Shown piece by piece: positions 34,488-44,897 of a stretch of DNA of 64,000 bases. The notes beneath the pieces are model-generated. The model worked only from the letters and a program-made list of their open reading frames with translations. It was not told the origin of the DNA and did not search any database. This DNA comes from Alnus glutinosa (lineage: Eukaryota; Streptophyta; Magnoliopsida; Fagales; Betulaceae). Position numbers and translations under genes: made by a program. Position 1 is the stretch's first letter; each line of letters starts with the position of its first letter. Location: NCBI RefSeq assembly GCF_958979055.1, contig NC_084896.1:27204001-27268000 (forward strand), written 5' to 3'.

Positions 34488-34978
34488 TATTACGTGCCCG
34501 AGATTTGGAACGTGTATTTGGTTGTTGAACAGGGAAGGCAGCAGGATCGGATCTCCTTGGTTTGCCTATGATTGCAATAGAACGTGATAGTGCTAGGTAA
34601 TTCGAGGAACCTAGAGAGTAGAGACTTCCCAAACAACTCAAGAGTTGAAACTGATATTAATTGATTGCCCTCTTTATTCATTAGCTTCTCCTCTTTATAG
34701 AGTTTACAAGATACGGCTGACTAAGTAGATGAACTACATTAGGCTTCTACTAGGAAAGATTAATAAACTTCTACCACAACTTCTAAGACTTGCTATTAGA
34801 ACTCTGCTACGAGGACACTGCATCTCATTGATACTTAGTACTACTTAACTACTCGAGGACATATCCTTTTATTAACACTTCTATCTAATCTAACTATTTC
34901 CCGCTCTTCTTGATAGTCTTGGTCTTTAACTCTTCTTCTTGGTAGTCTTGATCTCTAGCTCTTCTTCTGCACGTATCA
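34488..34978. mobile_element. Solo LTR (491 bp) in the upstream region of gene D
   Basis: Present before D, absent at the same place before G (52409-52413) and before the next gene (63611-63615). It starts TATTACGTGCCCGAG (TG changed to TA) and ends TTCTGCACGTATCA, ends that are inverted relatives (TGATACGTGC). CAATC flanks it on both sides (34483-34487 and 34979-34983). No internal region remains, so it is a solo LTR about 0.47 kb upstream of the ATG of D. Confidence 0.82.
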
Positions 34979-35449
34979 CAATCGTTCAGTGATGCGCTTA
35001 CACGTCAGAATTTAGTAGCCGTTGCTCGGGGGCCATGACTGGTGAGTCAGAAATGAAAGCGACAAATTACACGTCGCGCAATCAGCAGCAGTCGGCAAGA
35101 GGAAAAGGCCCACGCGATTTCTTAGAAAGAAAAGTGTTGAGTTTACTATTATATCATGATTAATTGGCGGGGCGGCAGTCGGCAACCGCTCTAGCGAATC
35201 TGATCGATTCGCGTGCAGACCATGTATGACTTTTTTTCTTTTCTTTTTTTAATTTTTAATTTTTATAAATATAAGTCAGATTATAACAAAAGAGAAAAAA
35301 ATATATGACTGTTTTTGTGCAGAACAAAAACAGCTGGCATGCACTACTTAATTCGTAGAATATTTCATAGTGCGTGAACACACTCTCTCTTTCTCTATCT
35401 CTCTTTCTCTCCAGCAGTTCAACTATTCATTAACAACAAAAATTCAGCC
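34979..35449 (+). promoter_or_regulatory. Promoter and leader of DC1 gene D
   Basis: Highly similar to 52409-53105 before G and 63611-64000 at the right edge. It includes cagctggcatgcactactta, a CT-rich leader (ctctctttctctatctctct) and aaaattcagccATGG. Confidence 0.55.
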
Positions 35450-37168
35450 ATGGCTGAGCAAGTCCAAGAAACATCGCTACAAGTGGTGAACAAGAATACG
35501 AGATTGGGAGAGACGGACGTCCAAGATTGCAGGCTATGGCATCACTTGATCTTCTGCCAAGAGATCGAAAACGATGACCAGAAACAAGCTCTTTGCTGGC
35601 TGTGCAACGAACCAGCATCGGGAAGTCCCGCCTACAAATGCTTGAAATGCAACTTCCGCCAACATAAATCATGCATTGACAGACCACACGGCGTAGATCT
35701 TGAAATAGAACATAAATATTGGTGGAAACGACATCACTTGATGCTCATAGCCATAGACATCACTATTAACGTTGTTTGCTCAGGATGCAAGGAAACAGTA
35801 TTTGGTCCCGCCTATGAATGCTCCATACCCGAATGCGCCTTCCTTCTCCACAAATCGTGCGGCGAACTATCCAACGCGATCCAGCACCCTATCCACCCAG
35901 ACCACACCCTTCTTCTCCAAGAGCCATCAGCGGGTGATGACTGTTCTGTTTGCCACAAAAATTGCAGCGGGTCCTTCTTTTACCGTTGCCGCCTCTGTTC
36001 TTTCAACCTCGACGTCGTATGTGCTTCACGCTGGAGAACCAACGCCGACGATTGCCTCAAACACGCACTTGTCCCCTTGCGGAAGGGGATACGGTTCACT
36101 TGCGAATCCTGTGGCGAGGAAGCCATGGATGGCGGCAACATGTGTAGCGAATGTCGAGTCTTGATTCATGGTAAGTGTGATCTATTTCCACACACCATCA
36201 ACACTAAGACACACGATCACTCTCTGGTTCGCACCTATTCTCTAATTTGTCAAGTCGAGAAACAGGACAACGTGTTTTGTAAACTCTGTTATAAAAAGGT
36301 GAAAACAGAGTATGCAGCTTATTTTTGTCGGAAATGTGGTTATGTTGCCCACTTGCAATGTGCAAAAGAGCACCAAAGCTCTAGTGGAGCCAGTAATTCC
36401 GTTGACTATCTAACTCATTTGGTTCATTTGGTCGAGGGAATCAGTTTAGTGGAAGACCAAAAGGTTAATCCTCAGGAGATCAATCATTTCAGTCATCCAC
36501 AACATAATTTAATCCTCAGCAATGAAGAGCTCATGGATGACATGCGTTGTGAGGCGTGCATGCATTTAATCTTTGGCACCCCGTTTTACGTATGTGTCCA
36601 ATGCAGTTTCTCTCTTCATAATAGATGTGCAAAACTACCCTTAAAGATTAAGCGAAGACTATTTCATGAACATTCACTCACCCTCCTCTCTAAGGCACCA
36701 TACAAGGATGGATTGTTCTGGTGTGATGCTTGTAATCGCGGTCGCCATGGCTTCACCTATATATGTAACGAATGTGAATGGTACAACTTAGACATTCAAT
36801 GTTGTTTAATTCCGGAAACCCTTAAACATGAAGGTCACCAACACTCTCTCTTCCTTGCTGTAAGATCTTTTGAAACTTGCAATGCTTGCGGTGAAAAGAG
36901 TGATAGTAATGTGATCTTTGTGTGCACAGATTGCAAGTTCACATTGTGTATTAGATGTACAACTCTTCCACTTGTAGGTAAATATCAATATGATACGCAT
37001 CTCCTAAAACTTTCTTATAGACGTGAAGACGATTCTGAAGAATATTATTGTTTGATTTGTGAAGAAGAAAGAGATAATCCAGATTACTGGTTCTATTACT
37101 GTGATAAATGTAAATTTACTGCTCATCCCCGATGTATCATTGAAGAAAATCCGTGCATTAAGTTTTGA
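35450..37168 (+). CDS. DC1-domain protein D, 572 aa
   Basis: A single-exon gene starting MAEQVQETSLQVVNKN, with nine C1-like repeats in the same order as C (first CWLCNE..CNFRQHKSC, last YYCLICEE..CDKCKFTAHPRC). The stop follows NPCIKF because a TGA stands where gene C has GGA; the frame would otherwise run only about 15 codons further, so little is lost besides the tail. The tenth repeat of E is absent. It is nearly identical to the front part of G, including the promoter. Function by family: zinc-binding C1-like protein, possibly in stress response. A solo LTR lies in its upstream region. Confidence 0.91.
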   Translation: MAEQVQETSLQVVNKNTRLGETDVQDCRLWHHLIFCQEIENDDQKQALCWLCNEPASGSPAYKCLKCNFRQHKSCIDRPHGVDLEIEHKYWWKRHHLMLIAIDITINVVCSGCKETVFGPAYECSIPECAFLLHKSCGELSNAIQHPIHPDHTLLLQEPSAGDDCSVCHKNCSGSFFYRCRLCSFNLDVVCASRWRTNADDCLKHALVPLRKGIRFTCESCGEEAMDGGNMCSECRVLIHGKCDLFPHTINTKTHDHSLVRTYSLICQVEKQDNVFCKLCYKKVKTEYAAYFCRKCGYVAHLQCAKEHQSSSGASNSVDYLTHLVHLVEGISLVEDQKVNPQEINHFSHPQHNLILSNEELMDDMRCEACMHLIFGTPFYVCVQCSFSLHNRCAKLPLKIKRRLFHEHSLTLLSKAPYKDGLFWCDACNRGRHGFTYICNECEWYNLDIQCCLIPETLKHEGHQHSLFLAVRSFETCNACGEKSDSNVIFVCTDCKFTLCIRCTTLPLVGKYQYDTHLLKLSYRREDDSEEYYCLICEEERDNPDYWFYYCDKCKFTAHPRCIIEENPCIKF

Positions 37169-39180
37169 AGAACTTACATAGATAAAGATCACCGACATCC
37201 TCTTTTTATGAATCGATGATCAGCTCATATAGCCTATAAAATATTAATGTTAATCTAATTACTTTGAGTTCTCCTGCACCTCATTTTACTAAAAAAAACA
37301 CCTTTTTTCTTGGCAGAGGAGCTGAAAAAAATGTTTGCTGGCATGCCTGCAGTATTTACAGGGATGCTTGGAAAAAATGCCTGCAGTATTTAATGTTGTA
37401 AAATGAAGCGTAGCACCAGGTAAAAGGGGACTCAAGGTCTGTTTTGCCGATAGTCCATCATTAATCTGGTCGTATGAATAATTGAATCACGGCCTATGTG
37501 AAAACCGATAGTTCCTTATCTTTTTGATGGTGAGGCTAAGACTGATTTACAAGTTTCCTACTCCCGATATTTGAACATCTGCATATCTATTGAATCAATA
37601 GTTTGACGGCGTAAGTGAAAACTGATGGTTCCTTATCTTTTTGAACGTAAGGCTAAGACTGATTGATGAGTTTCCTTCTCTAGATATTTAAATGTCCGCA
37701 GATCTATTATTTTAACAGTTTGACGGCGTATGTGAAAACCTATAGTTCCTTATCTTTTTGAAAGTGAAGCTAAGATTAATTGACGAGTTTTCTTCTCCAG
37801 ACTCTTCAACATCTACAGATCTATTGAATTAACAATTTGATAGCGTATGCGAAAATCGATGTTCCTTATCTTTTTGAAGGTGAGGCTAAGACTAATTGAT
37901 GGGTTTCCTTCTCCAGATTTTTTAACGTCTGCAACTCTACACTCATTTGTAGCAGATCTGCATACTTATATTCCTACCTACGTGTTTTTGCCTTCATAAA
38001 CAAATGCATCTGCAATTTATTCAGACCGACTCTTGGCAACATCCAATACCCTTCTTGTTTAATAAAATGGATATTGAGGAGTTGTTGTCAGATTTTGTGA
38101 GTTTTAAATTCATTGCTTTTACAATCTCAAAAACAATAAGAAATTTATATAAGAAACATGTCTGTCTTTTCGGCCCCTGGCCCTTGATTTCAGGGGAAGA
38201 AACAAAAAGAGTTTGAATAGGAGAGTTGAATATTCGAATTGATTTTTTATTTTTTTTAAAAGTAGTTAAAAATAATTGATGTAATATAAAATAGAAAAAT
38301 TTGTATAAAAAAATGGCATGTGAAAAATAAAAAATAAAAAATGAAAAGCATGCGTATGGAAAAATGTGGCTATAGTGGCATTATTCTTCCTTGCATTTCT
38401 AACATCCTGATTAATAATGTTTCATCCACAATAGAAAGGCTGGTGCATGTACGTGGTTTTAAACATACAATGAGAATTATAATTGAGCCAAGCCAAATAT
38501 TAAATATTTAAATTTGTTTCGTTTAATTTTTTTTGAATACGAGCTGAACTTGAGCTTGTTAATGAATTAGATAATCTATTCACAGTTTGTTCAATTATTT
38601 TTCGAACAAACTTGACATTGTTCACGAACTACTTAATTAATTTAATTATTTCATATATAAAGTAAATGTCGTTGATAAATAACATTTCTCATTTGAATAC
38701 GGAATCAAAAAGTAGTTTAGTTTCTTAAATTTAAATAAAAACTATTGCGAGTATATACGCAAATGCTTCTGCTGAGATTATGAAAAAAAAAAAAGGAATA
38801 AAAAAGGGAGAGGGACAGATGTAGCTTAAATTGGGAATTGGAAGGCACCTCACGTCCGCCTTTCCTTTTTTTATTTGGCCACCATAGTCAAAAGTGGGGC
38901 GTCAAATTAGAGCAGTAGCACCAGCATCCCTTTGATTTTTTCTAAATTTAATAAACAAAATTACTTTTTACTTCCTTATCCAAATACACTACAAAAAAGC
39001 TTTTTTTTTTTTTTTTAATCTCTCACTCTTGACTGTTAAAATATTATTTCATTACAAAAAAAAACAAGTTTTCTACCTATCTTCACATTTTTACAAAATC
39101 CTAACACAATTCCAAATGAAAAGTAAAAAGATGAGAAATGGGAGATGAGAGATATATTTTATGTTAAAATAATATATACG
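37169..39180. repeat. 3' flank of gene D, shared with gene C
   Basis: The same order as 24671-26500, with the minisatellite at 37512-37938. It lacks the 44-codon segment found behind C. Confidence 0.55.
37512..37938. repeat. Minisatellite, about 117-bp unit, 4 copies (behind gene D)
   Basis: Units start ttccttatctttttgatgg, as in the array behind C; equal number of units. Confidence 0.85.
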
Positions 39181-41032
39181 AAAACACCGTAGCATTCTCA
39201 ATGTTTAAGGAAGCTGCTAAGTAACAAGCATGTGACTTTTTTGAGATTTTTCCAATACTTAAGGAAGCAAAGAGGTTATAAGAAAACTGTTATTCAATGT
39301 TTAAGGAAGCTACTAAGTAACAAGCATGTGACTTTTTTGAGATTTTCCAATATTTAAGGAAGTGAAGAGGTTATAAGAAAACTGTTATTAGTGCTCTTAA
39401 ATAGGAAAAAAAAAAAAAAGTAGGGAAAAGAATTCATGCCCATCATCTATGCATATGGGTCACAAGCCGAAGCAACACGAGGTATAAAATCTAGTGAATC
39501 TACCATGGGTCTCATTCCAGGAATCTCGCTCCAATAAGCCAGGAGTACATATTACAAGATCTCTCAATTCTGATATTCCAACTCAGATTTTCTCTCTCCC
39601 ACTACATGAAACATGCAAAATCTATAGAAAGAGCAGTTACAAAAAACATAAAACAGAGAATATGACCAAGTCAAAGAAGACCATGATCTCCCAAAAACCC
39701 TACCTTATTTCATAAATACACTTCAAACATCATGCTAACTTAAGCATTAGAGTATTTTCGGTCCTCTCGAAAACCGGTGGACCAGATGACGATTTTCTCT
39801 ATTTTCCTGGTAGCCCATTGCCACTTCGGTCGTACAAAAAATTGCATCAACAAATAAAATTCTTGTGTATTTTTTTTTGTTTTTCAATTTTTACATGGCT
39901 TGTATAAATTTGGAACTCTTTCTTCTATATATATTATTTGCATTTGTTTCTATGTCTACCTTTGAACATTATTAGAGAAATCTTGCTTCACCTTTCCAAG
40001 GATTCCTGCTAGTTGTTTTGGCTTGGCAGATCAAAATAGCTTTTGCTTTCTTTCTTCTTAATCTTCATCTTACAACTTGACCATCATGGGCATCAAGGAC
40101 TTCTATAGGGTCCTTAAAATAACATCCATCATCTGGTGATGAAGTGGCGGGTGAGTGAATATGTGGTTTGAAATTCCTAGCTTGATGAACATAAAACATC
40201 ATCGTGACTGTTCAGGTTCATCCTAGTGTTACAAATTGCGAAACTTGGATAGACAACCTAATATATATTATTAAATTGAGATTAAAAAATATTTCAGAAT
40301 GAAAGACAAAAGTGCTAATTAGAAGATGGAATTCATAACAAGATTGAAAGAACAGAATATAAAATAACAACATTACCAATAATTATAAAATTAATTTAAA
40401 AATGATCACAATTAAAATAGGACAACCAACTATAAAGAAAAAAATAGGCAACCTGCCTGTTCAGAACTATCGCCCTAATAAATAAAAAAATTCGTGCGAT
40501 AGGTCATGTTTCTGGTCAGAAATATAGCAAAATCACATTTCCTATTCTTTTCCCAGACCTCGCTACTCAAAAAGATGTTCAATTCTTACCCTTCACATCC
40601 TAAGACTATTGACAACTTCATGAATTTGCCCAATATACCCCCTTGGTAAACTGATCACATAAGCTGTCTAAGCAAAACAAGGAGATAATAGTAGTTGAAA
40701 CAAATGATCATACTACTCAATTTTTTTTAGATTTATAGCTGAAGATCAAAGAAAATGATTAGTTGGTTATATATGCCTTTTCTGTTTTAGTTTAACCTTT
40801 TTTTCTTCCAAATCTTTATATATATATAATCCTTGGAATAGGCAAAACCAACATAAAATAGAAAAGAGGAGGAAAAACTTAATTTACGGGCTAATAGAGT
40901 CTTTTTTTTTTTTTTTTTTTCCTTTCTAAATAACATCTTTAATGAAATAAAAAAGAAGAAACATTATTTTAGAAAAAGAAACTCAGTTGGACAATGTCGA
41001 AACAGAAAGTGAGTTTTTACCAGGAAACTCAC
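39181..41032. repeat. Duplicated spacer with LTR-like remnant, copy D
   Basis: It pairs with 27302-29051. A local duplication of about 115 bp with caatgtttaaggaagct lies at 39200-39390. No gene. Confidence 0.5.
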
Positions 41033-41083
41033 CTTGATGATTTCAACTAGTTGGCCAACTCCACTTTCACCAGCAAACAAAGG
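41033..41083 (-). pseudogene. GSK3/SHAGGY-like kinase exon relic, copy 4
   Basis: The minus strand encodes PLFAGESGVGQLVEIIK between a ctttcag acceptor and a gtgagt donor. P to A is shared with copy 3; D to G is private. The preceding exon is deleted as in copies 1 and 3. Confidence 0.77.
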
Positions 41084-41441
41084 CTGAAAGAGAGAAGTTG
41101 GATGAAAAACATGAGTGACAGAATATACAAGGCAACAGTTAAAACAGGTCTAAGCATCCATATAAATTCGAATAATGTCTTGAACAGATACAAGAAACGT
41201 TGTGTTCTGTTTTCACCTCATAAAATGCAAACCCAGTTCAGTAGAAATAAGACTCGAGATTCTCACACCCATTTCGTCAATCAGGTGCAATGCTTGCCAT
41301 GGGTTCCAAATAATAAAGAGCTGCAGCCAGTCACAGTGCCACCAGGGCTCAAAATTGGACAGAAACCTCGCAAAACAACGAAAATTTTGATCGAGAAAAC
41401 AAAACCCAGAACCATACCTTGGTTGATTTTGACGGAAAAAA

Positions 41442-41491
41442 AAAATTTGGACCATTTCTCGATTTATGCGTGTCATCCTTGCGCAGGGGCC

Positions 41492-41523
<32 letters not shown>

Positions 41524-41541
41524 TCGGATGTCCCGAAGGAC
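41442..41541 (-). ncRNA. U6: U6 spliceosomal snRNA, copy 4 (apparently intact)
   Basis: Identical to copy 1 across the RNA as far as I can read, with the same shortened 5' stem (GTCC-TTCG-GGAC), ACAGAGA box, GGCCCCTGCGCAAGG and a terminal T-run. Flanks are also close to copy 1, which shows that the whole block was copied. Confidence 0.93.
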
Positions 41542-41563
41542 GAACTCTCTTGTTCTGCTTTGC

Positions 41564-41606
41564 GATATAAACTCATCTTTACTCTTGTAACTCAACGATG
41601 TGGTAC
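41564..41606 (-). promoter_or_regulatory. U6 copy 4 promoter: USE plus TATA
   Basis: USE GTACCACATCG (41596-41606) and TATA GTTTATATC (41564-41572), spaced as in copy 1. Confidence 0.88.
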
Positions 41607-42638
41607 TAGTTGGCTCCCAACTGAAAGGGTACTTACTACTTGGGCCGGTGTACCTCTTAAATTAGGCCTGGCTCGAGTATTCGAGATTTGGGCCTCTATA
41701 GCTTCATTCAAATTACTTTTCAGGATATATCCATTTAGATACAAATTTTCAGGGTCTTTGTTTTATTTTATATTTTGATATTTGTAGTGATACTAATTTA
41801 TCATTTTTTAAACTATTATGCGTTACGGATACAACGGCACCGAGGTGAGATTTTTTATTTTTTATTTTTATTTTTTAACCGTTTAATAGGAGTTATAGTT
41901 TAACCCTTTTTTTCTTCCAAATCTTTTTTTTTTCTTTTTTCTTTTTTTAAAAGAGATCAAGCCTATATACAATGACTAAAGCTGTAATTTTTGACATGAT
42001 TTGCAAATTCGACACAAACTCAACATAAAATTAGTGAATTAAAGTAGAAGAGTTTGACATGTTTAATTAAATAGGTCAAATTAAGGTTGAGTTATAATGC
42101 TATAAAATCTTATACTCATATTCCGACATAATCTAAATTCAACACGTGACATTTACGACTGACAGTTTTTTACACGATGTAACATCCAATTGACAATGCC
42201 CCCAAACTTTCAATTGTGACGGTGTCTTCTCATACTTTAAAAAATAAAAAATTGTTAATGTTTGTCAAGTAACAAAAATACTCATAATGAAATAAAAATA
42301 TTTTTGAAAAAACAAAAATTCGAAGGGTTGCCGAACCATCCCAGCCACACCCTCTCCATCACAAATCAGGGCCAACTCCTGGCCCCATGCTCAACTTCCA
42401 TTTTCTATTCCTTTGTCAAAAGGAAAACGAAGCATATCTACCAAGTTAATCATGGGGGGTGCGCATCACAAATGCCGCTGAATTGAAAAACGAGTATCCT
42501 GACATTGAATTGCAGCAATAAGAACCCACTAAACAAACATGAGCAGCAAGCTCATGGTGAAAACAGGGATTGCAATCCCATTCACACGAGGTGCCATTAG
42601 TTACTCGCAATCCCATTTGGGATCGGTCTCTTTTATGT

Positions 42639-42737
<99 letters not shown>

Positions 42738-43349
42738 GTGTGTGGGGTTTTTATTTTTTATTTTTTCAAATTAATGGGAGTATTTTAGTCTTATTAAAAA
42801 AATATATAGTTATTTTTGTCTTTTTAGTAGTTTGAATAGGAAATTATTGTAATTGAAAGTTTGCGAAAAACATTATCAATTGGATAGTAGTTTGAAGAGA
42901 GTACTATGACTCTTTTTTTTCAAAAACAAAAACAAAAACTCACTTCTATGATAATTTTCATAAATAGCCTATTTTATGAAATAAAAACGAAACTCTCTTG
43001 GACAATGATAAAAAAGAACAGAAAAACTTGACTAAGGAGTTACATACCGAGAGATCTTCTTTTGGTCATAGTTTTTTTGGCAAAAATTGCAGGTATAATG
43101 CCTTTATTTGATATGATTCTTTTGCTAGGTTTCAAGATCAATTGTTCAAACTACACGCAATTTGAACAGTCCCACATATAGGGGTTGCAGCCAAACGGGG
43201 ATTAGTTACAATTCTCAAATTGCAGCCAATCTGGATAGTTAATAAAAGCATACCATAATTGGGTCTACCTGCCAAAGGAAGTGAGCCCCATACCTTGGAA
43301 TACTCAGGCACATGTCGGACAAATAGACCCCATTAAGGCCCTCTTTCAT
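41607..43349. repeat. Duplicated intergenic spacer, copy 4, with hAT empty site
   Basis: It pairs with 2434-3640 and 11807-12199. The empty hAT target GTCATAGT is at 43065-43072. No gene. Confidence 0.6.
42642..42733. repeat. (AT)n microsatellite, expanded copy
   Basis: About 46 AT units. The paralogous position near 3298-3308 has only about five, with the same flanks (tgtaaaatatat / tttgtgtgt). Confidence 0.92.
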
Positions 43350-43635
43350 GAGAAATGCTATCTCATACATTTGAGTAATGCTACACATCATTCTCTTGTC
43401 CTTTTTTTGTCCCTCCAAAATTGATGTGACTTTTAAAATCACCATTGAATTTTTGATATATCACTCTTGGATTTTGATCCAATGGTGATTTTAAGAGCTA
43501 CATCAATTTTGGGAGGACAAAAAGAGGACAAATGGATGATGTATAGCATTACTCCATACACTTCTATCTCTCTCCAATCACACCGGTCTTATGTGGGATA
43601 AAAGAGGGATAAAAGTGGATGGTGTAGCATTTCTC
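43350..43635. mobile_element. MITE, GAGAAATGCTA family, copy 3, split by another MITE
   Basis: The two halves (43350-43372 and 43555-43635) match 12200-12294, with the element at 43373-43554 inserted between them. Confidence 0.78.
43373..43554. mobile_element. MITE GAGTAATGCTACAC, 182 bp, nested
   Basis: Ends GAGTAATGCTACACATCATT and GATGATGTATAGCATTACTC are inverted repeats, and the arms pair over most of the length. It is flanked by catacattt and catacactt (9 bp, one difference). Both other copies of the host MITE lack it. Confidence 0.85.
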
Positions 43636-44599
43636 CTCTCTTATTAGCTGCTGGAATTGGCCAACTACAATCGAGTTAGTGAATTTCTCCTCTCTTCTCA
43701 TATGTAGTTATTATATTTGTATTTTCTAGCACATTTTTAGTAATAAATTCTTGATATGGAGATTATAATTTTAATTTTAAAATTACGTTAATTTAAAATT
43801 TTTTATTATATTATGCAGATTTAGTACCATAATACCTTTGATCTTGAACAAGCACATATAATATTCTAAATGAGTAAAAGTTTAAATAAAAAAAATGAAA
43901 GGCTGAGAATTAATGGTAGAAATTTTTTATAAATCGGTTTGTAGGAAATTTTTTACAACTCACAGATTGATATCTGTCTCTTGACATACGAGAAGCAGAT
44001 GTTTTAATAACATGTACTTCTTCCATTTTTTTTCTTAATACTATTAAAGGACATATATCATTTTTATTAATGTTGTTTTAATATTATTAAAAAAAAATGT
44101 ACTTCTCACATATTTAAAGGACATATATCATTTCTATATGTGAGTTGTAAAATATTTTTTATAAACTAATTTGTAAAAAAAATTTGTTCGAGAAGTAATC
44201 AAGTACTTTTATTATTATTATTATTATTTTTTGTTGTTCTTGTTTCTTACTCGGTGAATACATTTCAACATTCTAAAAACACGCGGCTTCATATTATTCT
44301 TCGATCATTAACTATGAAAATAAAAAAAATAAATAAAGGTAAAAGAAAAAGTCCATGCGTCAGTCCTACATCTTTTACCGATCACGCGTATTTTCGTCTT
44401 TATTTTTTTCCCTTTCTGAATAATTAAAAGGATTAAAAACAAGAACAAAAAAAATAAAAAATAAAAAATAAAAAGACTTAGATTAATTCTCAGTCCTTCA
44501 TTTGTACTACAGCACCCAAGTGGAATTCATCGATCCTTTCTCACTACCGTTTAAACAATTATTCCACGACTCACAATAATTACTTACCAATATTTAATC
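43636..44599. repeat. Duplicated spacer, copy 4, last part
   Basis: It pairs with 12295-13726 minus the solo LTR, and has the empty solo-LTR site TTAAT at 44067-44071 and the empty site of the large foldback element near 44501-44509. No gene. Confidence 0.55.
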
Positions 44600-44897
44600 A
44601 GATCATACAGCTGGCGCCAATGGGGATTTGGTGCAGTATTTTGATTAGTCAAACCTAAAGTGCAAACAAAGGTTTGTTTATCCTCGTGCAGACAAAAAAT
44701 AGGGACAAGGATCCTTCCATTCTGAAATGGAGACGATTCTTTCTATTTATTTAGTGTAACAGTGGGTATAATTATCTAATTCAAAAAACAGCTGGCACGC
44801 AGCACCACTTCGTAGCATATTTCATAGATACTGTGTCACTGGGTGTGTACGAACACACTCGATCTCTCACTCTCTTTTTAGCAACAAAAATTCAGCC
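44600..44897 (+). promoter_or_regulatory. Promoter and leader of DC1 gene E
   Basis: Close to the promoter of pseudogene B. It has ttggtgcagtattttgatta, GTCAA (W-box core) and cagctggcacgcagcaccac. The leader is 17 bp shorter than in the others because gttcaactattcattag is missing before aacaaaaattcagcc. Confidence 0.55.
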
